Source: Aquipseudomonas alcaligenes MRY13-0052
Lineage (GTDB): Bacteria; Pseudomonadota; Gammaproteobacteria; Pseudomonadales; Pseudomonadaceae
NCBI GenBank assembly: GCA_000474255.1
Contig: BATO01000045.1
Span: 1-49,743, forward strand
Reading direction: 5' to 3'
DNA length: 49,743 bases
Under the pieces are notes generated by a model, which was given only the letters and a program-made list of their open reading frames with translations, was not told where the DNA came from and did not search any database. Shown here piece by piece: positions 24,051-33,217 of this stretch. A program made the position numbers and the translations under genes. The stretch's first letter is position 1. Each line of letters starts with the position of its first letter.

Positions 24051-25004
24051 CTACGGCTGCGGCGCCAGGGCATTGCTGCAGGCGGTGATCACCGCGTCGT
24101 CGGCCTTGAGGCGGTCGGGGAGGAAGTCGCGGAGGAATTCCACCCAGGTGCGGATTTTCGCGTCGAGGAACTGCCGCGACGGGTAGAGGGCGTAGATGCC
24201 CAGGGGGAACAGGCTGTGGTGGGGCAGCACGCGCACCAGGCTGCCGTCGGCCAGGCCCTTGACGGCGGAGTACACCGGCAGCACGCCGATGCCCATGCCG
24301 GCGATCAGCGCTTCGGTCATGGCGTCGGCGGTGTTGACCTGGAAGGGGGTCTGGTTGATGGAGATCATCTGCTGCCCGTCGGGGCCTTCGAACAGCCACT
24401 TGTCCAGGGCCATCACCGAGTTCACCAGGCGCAGGCAGCGGTGCTGGGTGAGGTCCGACGGCTGGCGCGGGGCGCCGTGTTTCTCGATGTAGGCGGGGGA
24501 GGCGCAGAGCACGCTGTAGGTGGTGCCGAGCTGCTTGGAGATGAAGCCCGAGTCGGGCAGCTCCTGGGCGATGACCACCGAGATGTCGTAGCCCTCGTCG
24601 AGGATGTCGGTGGTGCGGTTGGCCAGGGTCATGTCGAAGCTGACGTCCGGGTAGGTCTCGCTGTACTGGGCGATGGCCTTGATCAGGTAGTGCTGGCCGA
24701 TGCCGGTCATGGCGTGGACCTTGAGGTTGCCGGCGGGGCGGGCGTGGGCCTCGCTGGCTTCGGCCTCGGCCTCTTCGATGTAGCCGAGGATCTGCTCGCA
24801 GCGCAGCAGGTAGCGCTGGCCGGCTTCGGTGAGGGCGATGCGACGGGTGGTGCGGTGCAGCAGGCGGGTACGCAGGTGGGTTTCCAGGGTGGCCACGGCG
24901 CGCGAAACGTAGGAGGTGGTCAGGTCGAGGCGGGCCGCCGCAGCGGTGAAGCTGCCGGTTTCGGCCACGCAGACGAAGGCGCGCATGTTGAAGAGGATGT
25001 CCAT
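24051..25004 (-). CDS. LysR-family regulator of the FUSC efflux operon (AaeR-like)
   Basis: A 317-residue LysR protein. The helix-turn-helix (MRAFVCVAETGSFTAAAARLDLTTSYVSRAVATLE) and the HRTTRRIALTEAGQRYL linker are of the CrgA/AaeR branch. It is divergent from the outer-membrane factor/FUSC/DUF1656/HlyD operon, with about 170 bp between starts, the standard arrangement for aromatic-acid or fusaric-acid efflux. It most likely activates that operon when a weak aromatic acid is present. Confidence 0.87.
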   Translation of the reverse strand: MDILFNMRAFVCVAETGSFTAAAARLDLTTSYVSRAVATLETHLRTRLLHRTTRRIALTEAGQRYLLRCEQILGYIEEAEAEASEAHARPAGNLKVHAMTGIGQHYLIKAIAQYSETYPDVSFDMTLANRTTDILDEGYDISVVIAQELPDSGFISKQLGTTYSVLCASPAYIEKHGAPRQPSDLTQHRCLRLVNSVMALDKWLFEGPDGQQMISINQTPFQVNTADAMTEALIAGMGIGVLPVYSAVKGLADGSLVRVLPHHSLFPLGIYALYPSRQFLDAKIRTWVEFLRDFLPDRLKADDAVITACSNALAPQP

Positions 25005-25175
25005 GAAGGGCTCCGGCCTGGAAGGGGTGCGAATTCTGGCATGAAGTACCGAGGGGATTATGGCCGATCAGTACACAATGAATCGCCTATCCGAGCGCTT
25101 ATCCCGAGGCCGGGGCGCACATAGAATCGCCGCCGTTTCGGGCCTTTCCGGCCCTTGCCTCAGGATGTGCCGCAC

Positions 25176-26681
25176 GTGCCCCGCAATCGTCGGCCCGGGT
25201 TGACCCGAGCCAGTCTGTTCGCCGTCTTCCCGCTTCTGTGTTCCTGCATCGATTCCTCCGGCCTCGCGCCATCTTCCCGGCCCCTGGATGCCCATGAACT
25301 GGCGCCGGGCGCTGCCATCAGCGCCGCCCAGGCCGAGGCCGGCTGGCCCGCCGGGCAGTGGTGGCGCGCCTATGGCGACCCGCAACTGGACCGCTGGATG
25401 GACCGCGCCCTGGCCGGCAGCCCGAGCCTGGCCATGGCCGCCGCGCGGGTGCGCCAGGCCCGGGCACGGGCTGGGGTGGTGGAGGCCGACGAGGCGCCGC
25501 AGCTGGGCCTGGACGCCAGCCTGCAACGCAAGCGCTGGCCCGACGACGCCTTCTACGGCCCCGGCGACCTGGCCCGCAGCAGCAGCTGGAACAACACCAG
25601 CCAGCTGGGCTTCAGCTATCCATTGGATATCTGGGGGCGCGAGCGCAGCCGCGGCGAGTCGGCCCTCGACCAGGCCCGGGCGACGGCGAGCGACGCGCGC
25701 CTGGCGGCCCTGGAGCTGCAGGGCAACCTGGTGCGCAGCTACATAGGCCTGGCCCTGCACCACGCCGAGCTGGATATTGCCGAAGCCGAGCTGGCCCGCC
25801 AGGAACAGCTGCTGGCGCTGACCCGCCAGCGCCGCTACGACGGCATCGGCACCGGCCTGGAGGAGACCCGAGCGCAGTTGGGCCTGCCCGAGGCCCACCG
25901 GCAGATCGACCTGCTGCACGAGGCCATCGCGCTGGACCACAACCAGCTCGCCGCCCTGGCCGGCGCGGGGCCGGGGGAGGGCGAGGCCCTGCAACGCCCG
26001 AGCCTGTCGCCACTGCTGGACCTGGGCCTGCCGCCACGCCTGCCCCTGGAGCTGCTCGGCCACCGGCCGGACCTGGTGGCCGCGCGCTGGCGGGTGGCGG
26101 CCGAGGCACGGGGCATCGAGGCGGCGAAGGCGGACTTCTACCCCAACGTCGACCTGCTCGGCGGCCTCGGCACCTCGGCGGTGCAGGGCGGGGTGCTGGA
26201 CTTCCTGCGCTACGACAAGCTGACCTGGGGCCTGGGCCCGGCGCTGTCCCTGCCTGTCTATGACGGTGGCCTGCGCCGTGGCCGCCTGGCCGAGGCGGGG
26301 GCCGGCTACGACCTGGCGGTGGAGGGTTACAACCAGGCGCTGGTGCTGGCGATCAAGGGCGTGGCCGATGCCCTGGTGCGGCTGAAGTCCCTGCGCGAGC
26401 AGCAGCACCTGGCCGCCGAGTCGGTGGCCCAGGCGCAACACGCCTTCGACCTGGCCCAGCTGGCCCGCCAGCGCGGCCTCACCGACCAGCGCGCGGTGCT
26501 GGAGGCGCAACCGGCGCTGCTCCAGGCCCAGCGCCTGCAGCAGCAGGTGCGCGCCGCGCGCCTGGTGGCCCAGGCCGACCTGCTGCTGCAACTGGGCGGC
26601 GGCGTGCTGCCGGTGGCCGTCGGCCCGCAGCCGGAGCGACTGACGCCCACCGAACCCACGCTGCACATTCCCCATCCCTGA
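25176..26681 (+). CDS. outer-membrane efflux lipoprotein, NodT family
   Basis: About 500 residues. The N-terminus carries a lipoprotein signal (SLFAVFPLLCSC) and the body has the two OEP repeats typical of TolC/NodT channels (PQLDRWMDRALAGSPSLAMAAARVRQARA... and LLGHRPDLVAARWRVAAEARGIEAAKADFYPNVDLLGG). The start is uncertain: GTG at 25176 has AGGA ten bases upstream, while TTG at 25155 and GTG at 25167 are also in frame. It is the first gene of the operon and supplies the outer-membrane exit for the FUSC/HlyD pump. Confidence 0.85.
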   Translation: MPRNRRPGLTRASLFAVFPLLCSCIDSSGLAPSSRPLDAHELAPGAAISAAQAEAGWPAGQWWRAYGDPQLDRWMDRALAGSPSLAMAAARVRQARARAGVVEADEAPQLGLDASLQRKRWPDDAFYGPGDLARSSSWNNTSQLGFSYPLDIWGRERSRGESALDQARATASDARLAALELQGNLVRSYIGLALHHAELDIAEAELARQEQLLALTRQRRYDGIGTGLEETRAQLGLPEAHRQIDLLHEAIALDHNQLAALAGAGPGEGEALQRPSLSPLLDLGLPPRLPLELLGHRPDLVAARWRVAAEARGIEAAKADFYPNVDLLGGLGTSAVQGGVLDFLRYDKLTWGLGPALSLPVYDGGLRRGRLAEAGAGYDLAVEGYNQALVLAIKGVADALVRLKSLREQQHLAAESVAQAQHAFDLAQLARQRGLTDQRAVLEAQPALLQAQRLQQQVRAARLVAQADLLLQLGGGVLPVAVGPQPERLTPTEPTLHIPHP

Positions 26682-26690
26682 GAAACGACC

Positions 26691-28862
26691 ATGACCACAA
26701 CCTTGCGCCGCGACCTGGCCAACTGGGCGCGCACCGAGGGCCTGACCTGGGTGTTCATCCTCAAGGCCCTGCTCACCGCCTTCATCGCCCTGTGGCTGGC
26801 CTACCGCCTGGAGCTGCCGCAACCCGGCACCGTGCTGGTGACGGTGTTCATCGTCATGCAGCCGCAGAGCGGCCAGGTATTGGCCAAGAGCTTCTACCGC
26901 ATCATCGGCACCCTGCTGGGGCTGACGGTGATGGTGGCGCTGATCGCCCTGTTCAACCAGGAGCGGGTGCTGTTCATGCTCAGCGTGGCCATCTGGATCG
27001 GCCTGTGCACCGCCGGTGCCGCGCGCTACCGGGACTTTCGCGGCTACGCCTGCGTGCTGGCCGGCTACACGGCGGTGATCATCGGCCTGCCGGCGACCCT
27101 GCACCCGGAAGGTGCCTTCATGCAGGCGCTGTGGCGGGTGCTGGAGATCACCCTGGGCATCCTCTGCACCGGGCTGGTCAACGCCCTGGTGCTGCCGCAG
27201 ACCAGCAGCGCCGACCTGCGCGCCACCTTGCAGGCGCGCTTCCGCGACTTCGCCGCCTTCGCCTGCGAGGGGCTGGCCGGGCGCCTGGACAGCGAGCGTT
27301 TCGAGGCCCTCAATGCGCGTTTCGCCGCCGCCGCCGTGGGCCTGGAGAACCTGCGCAACGCCACCGCCTTCGAAGACCCGCACATGCGCCTGCGCGCCGG
27401 GCGCCTTGGGCGTCTGAACAACGAGTTCATGGTGCTCTCCACGCGCTTCCACGCCCTGCACCAGTTGCTCAACCGCCTGGCCGCAGCCGTGGAGCCGACC
27501 GGCCAACTGGTGCGCGAGGCCCTGGCGCCCTGCCTGGCGGAAGTGGCCGCATTGCTGGCCGCCCAGCGCGAAAGCCTGGGCAGCGACGCCGAGGCGGCGG
27601 AGTTCGCCGGGCGCCTGGCGGCCTGCCGGCAGGAACTGATGCAGCTGATCCGTGCCGGGCGTGGACGCCTGGCCATGCAGCAGGTGGATGAGGCCGGCGC
27701 GCTGGATTTCGATACCGCCGCCGAGCTGCTGTTCCGCTTCGTCGACGACCTCCACAGCTACGCCCTGACCCTGGCCTCGCTGCTGGACCACCGCCACGCC
27801 CGCGAGGACTGGCGGGAGAGCTTCCGCCCCCGCGCCAACTCCCTGGCCGCCGCCGTGGCCGGCATGCGCAGCAGCCTGCTGATCCTTGCCCTGGGCACCT
27901 TCTGGATGGCCACCGCCTGGCCGGCCGGGGAGACCTTCACCATGACCGTGGGGATGATCTCGGCGCTGGCCTCGTCATCCTCCAACCCCAAGCGCCTGGC
28001 CCTGCAGCTGACCATCGGCGCCACCGGCGGCGCCCTGGCCGGTATCGCGACCACCTTCTGGGTGCTGCCCTGGCTGGACGGCTTCGCCATGCTCTGCTGC
28101 GCCCTGGCGCCCACCTTCGCCCTGGGCGCGCTGCTGCTGTCGCGCAGCCAGTGGTCGGGCTACGGCGTCGGTCTGCTGGTGTGGTTCTGCCTGCTGTCGC
28201 TGCCGGCCAACCTGACCCACTACGACCCCTACCGGCTGTTCAACGAGTACCTGGCGGTGCTGCTGTCCATGACCCTGGCCACCCTGGCGGCGGCGCTGAT
28301 CCTGCCGCCAAACCGGCCCTGGCTGTGGCGGCGCCTGGAGCACGACCTGCGCCTGTGCGCGGTGCACACCGTGAGCGGGCGCATCCGTGGGCTGGTGAGC
28401 GGCTTCGAGAGCGGCACCCGGGACCTGCTGGCCCAGGCCTATGCCTTCTCCGCCGGGCGCCCGGACGTGCAGCGTCGCCTGCTGCGCTGGATGTACGCGG
28501 TTCAGGAGGTGGGCCACGCGGTGATCGAGCTGCGCCTGGAGCAGGCACGGCTGCCGGCGCTGTCCTGCTATGCCGAGTCGATGCCCTGGCGGCAATCGGT
28601 ACGGGTGATGGGGCGGGCGCTGATCCGCCTGCTGATCCAGCCCGGCGAGGGCAACCGCTTGCGCGCGCTGCAGGCGGTGGAGCAGGCCATCGAGGCGGTG
28701 CGCACCACCCCCGAGCCCTGTGCGCCGCAGTTCGAGACCTCGCCCTTGCGCCGCCTGCAGAGCTACCTGCACTTCATCCGCACCTCCCTGCTCGACCCGC
28801 TGGCGCCCTGGGCTGATGCCCTCGAGCCGGCACCTGCCCCGGTACTCGCCCATGCCACGTGA
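26691..28862 (+). CDS. FUSC-family inner-membrane transporter (fusaric acid resistance/AaeB-like)
   Basis: A 723-residue membrane protein with two groups of hydrophobic segments (ALLTAFIALWLAYRLELPQPGTVLVTVFIVMQPQSGQVL near the start and the LLILALGTFWMATAWPAGETFTMTVGMISAL region around 390-420) separated by a long cytoplasmic domain. This is the FUSC/AaeB layout. Such pumps expel aromatic carboxylic acids such as fusaric or p-hydroxybenzoic acid. It lies 9 bp after the channel gene and overlaps the DUF1656 gene. Confidence 0.88.
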   Translation: MTTTLRRDLANWARTEGLTWVFILKALLTAFIALWLAYRLELPQPGTVLVTVFIVMQPQSGQVLAKSFYRIIGTLLGLTVMVALIALFNQERVLFMLSVAIWIGLCTAGAARYRDFRGYACVLAGYTAVIIGLPATLHPEGAFMQALWRVLEITLGILCTGLVNALVLPQTSSADLRATLQARFRDFAAFACEGLAGRLDSERFEALNARFAAAAVGLENLRNATAFEDPHMRLRAGRLGRLNNEFMVLSTRFHALHQLLNRLAAAVEPTGQLVREALAPCLAEVAALLAAQRESLGSDAEAAEFAGRLAACRQELMQLIRAGRGRLAMQQVDEAGALDFDTAAELLFRFVDDLHSYALTLASLLDHRHAREDWRESFRPRANSLAAAVAGMRSSLLILALGTFWMATAWPAGETFTMTVGMISALASSSSNPKRLALQLTIGATGGALAGIATTFWVLPWLDGFAMLCCALAPTFALGALLLSRSQWSGYGVGLLVWFCLLSLPANLTHYDPYRLFNEYLAVLLSMTLATLAAALILPPNRPWLWRRLEHDLRLCAVHTVSGRIRGLVSGFESGTRDLLAQAYAFSAGRPDVQRRLLRWMYAVQEVGHAVIELRLEQARLPALSCYAESMPWRQSVRVMGRALIRLLIQPGEGNRLRALQAVEQAIEAVRTTPEPCAPQFETSPLRRLQSYLHFIRTSLLDPLAPWADALEPAPAPVLAHAT

Positions 28863-29052
28863 GATCGCCTTGCACGGCGTCTACCTGCCCAGCCTGACGC
28901 TGCTGTTCCTCCTGGCCCTGGCCGGTGGCTGGGTGCTCGACCGCCTGGCCGCGCGCCTGGGGCTGTACCAGCACGCCTGGCACCCGGTGCTGCTGCGGGT
29001 CAGCCTGTTCACCTGCCTGTACGGCGCCCTGGCGCTGGCCACCTACCGTTGA
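28852..29052 (+). CDS. DUF1656 small membrane protein (AaeX-like)
   Basis: A 66-residue protein with two membrane segments (LPSLTLLFLLALAGGWVLDRL and LLRVSLFTCLYGALALATY) and the PREIALHGVYLP start typical of DUF1656/AaeX, which accompanies FUSC pumps. Its start overlaps the FUSC gene by 11 bp, a sign of translational coupling. Confidence 0.85.
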   Translation: MPREIALHGVYLPSLTLLFLLALAGGWVLDRLAARLGLYQHAWHPVLLRVSLFTCLYGALALATYR

Positions 29053-29065
29053 GAGACCCCTGTCC

Positions 29066-29944
29066 GTGAAACGAATCATCAGTGTCGTCGCGACCCTGCT
29101 CATCCTCGCCCTGGCGGTGACCTTGGTGCACCAGCTGTGGCAGCACTACATGGAGTCGGCCTGGACCCGCGACGGCCGGGTGCGCGCCGATGTGATCAAC
29201 ATCGCCCCCGATGTCGCCGGGCTGGTGGTGGAGGTGCCGGTGCGCGACAACCAGGCGGTGAAGGCCGGCGACGTGCTGCTGCGCATCGACTCGTCGCACT
29301 ACGCGCTGGCGGTGAGCGAGGCCGAGGCAGAGGTGGACGCCGCCCGCGCCGAGCTGGACATGCGCCGCCTCAACGCCCGCCGCCGCGCCGACATGGACGA
29401 CCTGGTGGTGTCGCGGGAAAGCCGCGAGGACGCCAGCCATATCGCCAACGGCGCCGAGGCCCGCTACCGCCGTGCCCTGGCCCAACGCGATGCGGCGCGG
29501 CTGGACCTGGAACGCACCGAGGTGCGCGCGCCGGTGGACGGCTACGTCACCAACCTCAACATCTACCGGGGCGACTACGCGCGCACCGGCCAGGCCAGTA
29601 TGGCGCTGGTGGACGGGCGTTCGTTCTACGTCAACGGCTACTTCGAGGAGACCCGCCTGCCGCGCATCCGCGTGGGCGCGAAAGTGGAGATGCGCCTGAT
29701 GAGCGGCGAGCGCCTGCTGGGCCATATCGACAGCATCGCCCGGGGCATCTACGACCGCGACAACCCCGAGAGCCGCGAGCTGGTGGCGGACGTGAACCCC
29801 ACCTTCAACTGGGTGCGCCTGGCCCAGCGCGTGCCGGTGCGCATCCATCTGGACGAGGTGCCCGAAGGGCTGGCGCTGTCGGCGGGAATGACCTGCACCG
29901 TGGTGGTGGACGAGGGGCAGGGCGCGGACGCTTCGCGGGGCTGA
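29066..29944 (+). CDS. HlyD-family periplasmic adaptor of the FUSC pump (AaeA-like)
   Basis: A 292-residue membrane-fusion protein. The GTG start at 29066 begins the anchor (VKRIISVVATLLILALAVTLV); then come the split lipoyl halves (VAGLVVEVPVRDNQAVKAGDVLLRID and RTEVRAPVDGYVTNLNIYRGDY) around a coiled-coil hairpin, and FYVNGYFEETRLPRIRVG as in AaeA/EmrA. It links the FUSC pump to the outer-membrane channel encoded first in the operon. Confidence 0.87.
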   Translation: MKRIISVVATLLILALAVTLVHQLWQHYMESAWTRDGRVRADVINIAPDVAGLVVEVPVRDNQAVKAGDVLLRIDSSHYALAVSEAEAEVDAARAELDMRRLNARRRADMDDLVVSRESREDASHIANGAEARYRRALAQRDAARLDLERTEVRAPVDGYVTNLNIYRGDYARTGQASMALVDGRSFYVNGYFEETRLPRIRVGAKVEMRLMSGERLLGHIDSIARGIYDRDNPESRELVADVNPTFNWVRLAQRVPVRIHLDEVPEGLALSAGMTCTVVVDEGQGADASRG

Positions 29945-30149
29945 GGGATTGTTGAGCCAGCGGCCACAGTCCTTGTGCTGGATCGGTCTGTAAGCGCCGG
30001 GTGGCGCTCCTTAAAATTGACCTGCCTCCCACGACGAGGCGCACATGCTGATCTACCTCACCGTCCTGCGGTGTTGCGCAGTACCTTCGGCCCGTTCGTG
30101 GAGAGCGGGCCGAAGCCCCTCCCTCCAAGGCAATTCGGATAACAGATCA

Positions 30150-30404
30150 ATGAAAGCGTTCATGTTGCTGGCCCTGGCCGGCCTGTCTCCTCTCGTCTTC
30201 GCTGCCGCCCCCGAACAACCCGCTCCCACCCAGGCCGAGCAGTACCACTACGGCATGGAGCTGGACATCGCCCGGGTCATCTCCCGCAGCGAAATCCCCG
30301 ACGTGTGTGGCGTGGTACCGGCCTACCTGACCTACGAGGACCACCAGGGCAAGGTCCACCGCCTCGAGTACATGGTGTTCGGCAATGGTTGCTCCAACGG
30401 TTGA
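30150..30404 (+). CDS. DUF2790 small exported protein
   Basis: An 84-residue protein with a signal peptide (MLLALAGLSPLVFA) and the DUF2790 signature YHYGMELDIARVIS...CGVVPAYLTYEDHQGKVHRLEYMVFGNGC, including two cysteines that could pair. The family is almost confined to Pseudomonas and occurs in many copies per genome; its function is not established. A terminator-like hairpin follows at 30427-30451, so the gene is probably monocistronic. Confidence 0.82.
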   Translation: MKAFMLLALAGLSPLVFAAAPEQPAPTQAEQYHYGMELDIARVISRSEIPDVCGVVPAYLTYEDHQGKVHRLEYMVFGNGCSNG

Positions 30405-30426
30405 GCCCAGCCGCTCGACGTGACAG

Positions 30427-30451
30427 ATGCCCGGCCCGATAAGCCGGGCAT
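30427..30451 (+). terminator. hairpin after the DUF2790 gene
   Basis: ATGCCCGGC and GCCGGGCAT form a nine-bp stem with a seven-base loop, followed by a weakly T-rich tail (TGTCGTTTCT). Confidence 0.6.
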
Positions 30452-30583
30452 TGTCGTTTCTGGGGGAGCCATCGGGTGCGTGTGACGTTCGGATTAAATA
30501 TCTGACTTGCCGGTCGGAATTCATTATCCTGCGGCACTCTTGCTTGCAGTACAGAACAACCCATCAATAAAAGGATCAATTCC

Positions 30584-31081
30584 ATGGCTCAAGTAACCCT
30601 CAAGGGCAACCCCGTCAGCGTCGATGGCCAACTGCCGGCCAAAGGCGCCCAGGCACCGGCTTTCAGCCTGGTCGGCGGCAACCTGGCGGACGTGACCCTG
30701 GCCAGCCTGAGCGGCAAGCGCAAGGTGCTGAACATCTTCCCGAGCGTCGACACCCCCACCTGCGCCACCTCCGTGCGCAAGTTCAACGCCGAGGCCAGCA
30801 AGCTGGCCAACACCGTGGTGCTGTGCATCTCCGCCGACCTGCCGTTCGCCCAGGCGCGCTTCTGCGGCGCTGAAGGCCTGGAAAACGTGATCAACCTGTC
30901 CACCATGCGTGGCGCGCAGTTCCTCAAGGACTACGGCGTTGCCATCGCCAACGGCCCCCTGGCCGGCATCGCCGCCCGCGCCGTGGTCGTGCTGGACGAG
31001 AATGACAAAGTGCTGCACAGCGAGCTGGTCGGCGAAATCGCCGACGAGCCGGACTACGCAGCCGCCATCGCCGCGCTCTGA
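30584..31081 (+). CDS. tpx: thiol peroxidase Tpx
   Basis: A 165-residue atypical 2-Cys peroxiredoxin. The peroxidatic Cys60 lies in [15 protein letters not shown] and the resolving Cys94 in ARFCGAEG, the family's standard spacing; an extra Cys81 is also present. It reduces hydrogen peroxide and organic hydroperoxides using thioredoxin, in the periplasm or cytoplasm depending on species, and no signal peptide is seen here. AAGGA lies nine bases before the ATG and a strong terminator follows, so it is a single-gene unit. Confidence 0.95.
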   Translation: MAQVTLKGNPVSVDGQLPAKGAQAPAFSLVGGNLADVTLASLSGKRKVLNIFPSVDTPTCATSVRKFNAEASKLANTVVLCISADLPFAQARFCGAEGLENVINLSTMRGAQFLKDYGVAIANGPLAGIAARAVVVLDENDKVLHSELVGEIADEPDYAAAIAAL

Positions 31082-31097
31082 TCGGGCGAACGTGACG

Positions 31098-31126
31098 AAA
31101 AAGGGAGGCCGATGGCCTCCCTTTTT
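31098..31126 (+). terminator. rho-independent terminator of tpx
   Basis: AAAAAGGGAGGCC and GGCCTCCCTTTTT form a 13-bp perfect stem with a GAT loop, ending in a T-tract (to TTTTTCTTT). It starts 16 bases after the tpx stop. Confidence 0.92.
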
Positions 31127-31158
31127 CTTTGGGTGCGATTTTGTGGTCAGGCATGGCG

Positions 31159-31828
31159 TTGAGCCGAGTGTGGGGGCCGTCGCTTTTTACCTCCACCGGC
31201 GGTGTTCGGCGGGGCACCGATGGTGGATGGGTGAAGCGTCATCCACCCTACGCACTGCGGGCATTCCCTGTGGGAGCGGCTTCAGCCGCGAAAGACCCAC
31301 CGCCGGCACCGGGTTCTGCGAGTGGCTGGATATTTCATCGCGAATGAATTCGCTCCCACGGGTTCGAGCAACAGCTTCGCGAGCAGAGCTCGCTCCTACG
31401 AGGCGTGCCAGGGCCGACCGATGGGGTTGGGATGTGCCTTGTGCCGCAAGGCCGAGCGCGGGGTTGAGCCGTGTGTAGGGTGGAGGTCGCTCTTTACCTC
31501 CACCGGCGGTGTTGGGCGGGGCACCGATGGTGGATGGGTGAAGCGTCATCCACCCTACGCACCGGTCGAATTCGTAGGTTGGCGCCGAGCGCAGCGAGGC
31601 CCAACGCAACGGCGCCGGCCCATTTCGCGAATGAATTCCCATGGGTTCTCGCAACCGCTTCGCGAGCAGAGCTCGCTCCTACGGGGCGTGCCAGGGCCGA
31701 CCGACGGGGTTGCGCGGGGCCATGTACGGAGTTGACCCGTGTGTAGGGTGGAGGTCGCTCTTTACCTCCACCAGCGGTGTGTGGCGGGGCGCCGATGGTG
31801 GATGGGTGAAGCGTCATCCACCCTACGC
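31159..31828. repeat. composite array of three related repeat units
   Basis: Three units begin near 31159, 31462 and 31731 and end near 31254, 31560 and 31828. Each has a GGTGGAGGTCGCTCTTTACC-type arm, a spacer CACCGGCGGTGT..., and the GGTGGATGGGTGAAGCGTCA module followed by TCCACCCTACGC. Between units 1-2 and 2-3 lies a second repeated block (CGCGAGCAGAGCTCGCTCCT... near 31377-31430 and 31660-31712). No gene is supported in 31130-31879. Confidence 0.75.
31267..31294. repeat. Pseudomonas REP element
   Basis: TGTGGGAGCGGCTTCAGCCG followed by CGAAAG, the inverse of 23677-23704. Confidence 0.7.
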
Positions 31829-31840
31829 AGCGGTCGGCTC

Positions 31841-31867
31841 CGTAGGGCGGGTGAAGCCCGGGCTACG
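31841..31867. repeat. REP-like palindrome
   Basis: CGTAGGGCGGGTGAAGCCCG then GGCTACG, palindromic around TGAAG; related to 11079-11141. It ends 13 bases from the pmbA-like stop. Confidence 0.6.
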
Positions 31868-31879
31868 GGTGGTGTGGCG

Positions 31880-33217
31880 CTATAGCGTGAGCTGCAGGCG
31901 CTTGACCAGGGCGCCGGGGAGCAGGGAGGAGAGGGTCTGGCGTTCGTCGTAGGTGCTGGCGGAGAGGCGCAGCTGGCGTTCGGCGGTGAGGGCTTCGAGC
32001 TGGTCGCCGAGGAGGTCGAAGAGGCTGTCGTCGAAACGCATGGTGCTGACCGGCGCCTGGATGCGGCCGTCCTCCACCCAGAAGGTGGCGAAGCGGGTCA
32101 TGCCGGTGATGCGGGCGGCGGGCAGGTCGGACCAGTTGAGGTACCAGAGGTTGCCGATGTAGAGGCCGGTGCCGAGGGCGGCGAGGGCGTCGGCTTCGGG
32201 CAGGGTGCCGGCGTCCATCACCAGGGCCAGGGGATTTTCGTCGCCGCTGGCGCCGTTGCCGGGCAGGCCGTATTCACGGGCGCTGCGCGAGCCCACCAGG
32301 CGGCCGGTGAGGCGGCCCTGCTGGATGAGGGCGACGTCGCTGCGCGGCGAGCCCTCGGCGGTGAAGGGCGGGGAGAGGGCGCCGGCCACCTGCTCGTGCA
32401 GGCCCAGCAACGGGCTGAAGCGGGCGCCGTCGTCCAGGCGTTGCAGCGGGCTTTCCTTGCTGGCCAGGGCACGAGCGGAGAAGCCGCCCCAGCAGAGCAT
32501 GCCGGTGATCTCCTCCAGCGCCGCCGGGGCGATGTAGGCGCGGTAGCCGCCCGGGGCGAGGATGCGCAGCGGCTTGCCCAGGTGCTCCAGCTGGGCGCGG
32601 GCGGCGGCGAAGCGGCGGAGGAATTCGTCGTCGTTCCAGCCCTGCCCGGCGTAGTCGGCCTTCACCGCCTGGCCGTTGGCGTGGAACAGGCTGAAGTCGA
32701 AGTTGAAGCAGTGGGCGCTGTGCCAGCCGAAGGCGCCCCAGTTGTTGGCGAAGCCCCGATAGAGCGGGCCGGCGGCGTAGATGCCGACCATGTCCAGCCC
32801 TTCGGCGGCAGCGCTGATGCCGGGCAGCACGGCGGCCGGGTCGGGCAGCGGCTGGCTGTCGACATGGCGCCGCTGCCAGGGCGTGCGGTCGGGCATCAGG
32901 TAGGGGTCGGGCGGCAGCTGGCCGATCACCGCGCGCAGGCGTTCGAGGCCGTCGGCCAGGCGTTGGCGGTCTTCGTCCGGCTGGCCGGAGAGGGTGACGG
33001 CCATCTGCGCCTGGCGCTCGGCGGCGATCAGCTGCAGGGTGGCGCCGGCCTGGGACACATGGCCGGCCTGGCGCACGCGGGCGTGGTTGAAGCGGATGAA
33101 GTCGGATTCCTCGGCGCTGTACCAGAGGGTGAAGTCCTCGCCGGGGCGCATGGCCTGGCGCAGGGAGTCTGCGAGGGCGGCGAAGCCGGCTTCGCGGGAG
33201 TCGATATGGACGCTCAT
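31880..33217 (-). CDS. PmbA/TldE-like protein (non-catalytic partner of the TldD-like protease)
   Basis: A 445-residue TldD/PmbA-family protein without the HExxxH motif, as in the PmbA/TldE subunit that pairs with TldD. Start MSVHIDSREA at 33217 overlaps the stop of the TldD-like gene as TGATG, so the two are co-translated. In E. coli the TldD/E heterodimer degrades unfolded peptides and matures microcin B17. This pair is probably a paralogue of the housekeeping one, because Pseudomonas tldD and pmbA are normally found elsewhere; that is recollection, not visible here. Confidence 0.8.
   Translation of the reverse strand: MSVHIDSREAGFAALADSLRQAMRPGEDFTLWYSAEESDFIRFNHARVRQAGHVSQAGATLQLIAAERQAQMAVTLSGQPDEDRQRLADGLERLRAVIGQLPPDPYLMPDRTPWQRRHVDSQPLPDPAAVLPGISAAAEGLDMVGIYAAGPLYRGFANNWGAFGWHSAHCFNFDFSLFHANGQAVKADYAGQGWNDDEFLRRFAAARAQLEHLGKPLRILAPGGYRAYIAPAALEEITGMLCWGGFSARALASKESPLQRLDDGARFSPLLGLHEQVAGALSPPFTAEGSPRSDVALIQQGRLTGRLVGSRSAREYGLPGNGASGDENPLALVMDAGTLPEADALAALGTGLYIGNLWYLNWSDLPAARITGMTRFATFWVEDGRIQAPVSTMRFDDSLFDLLGDQLEALTAERQLRLSASTYDERQTLSSLLPGALVKRLQLTL

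Noticed and set aside
25068..27797. 909-codon minus-strand frame opposite the NodT and FUSC genes
   Set aside because: Shadow ORF; both plus-strand genes are clear family members and the antisense product is compositionally biased.
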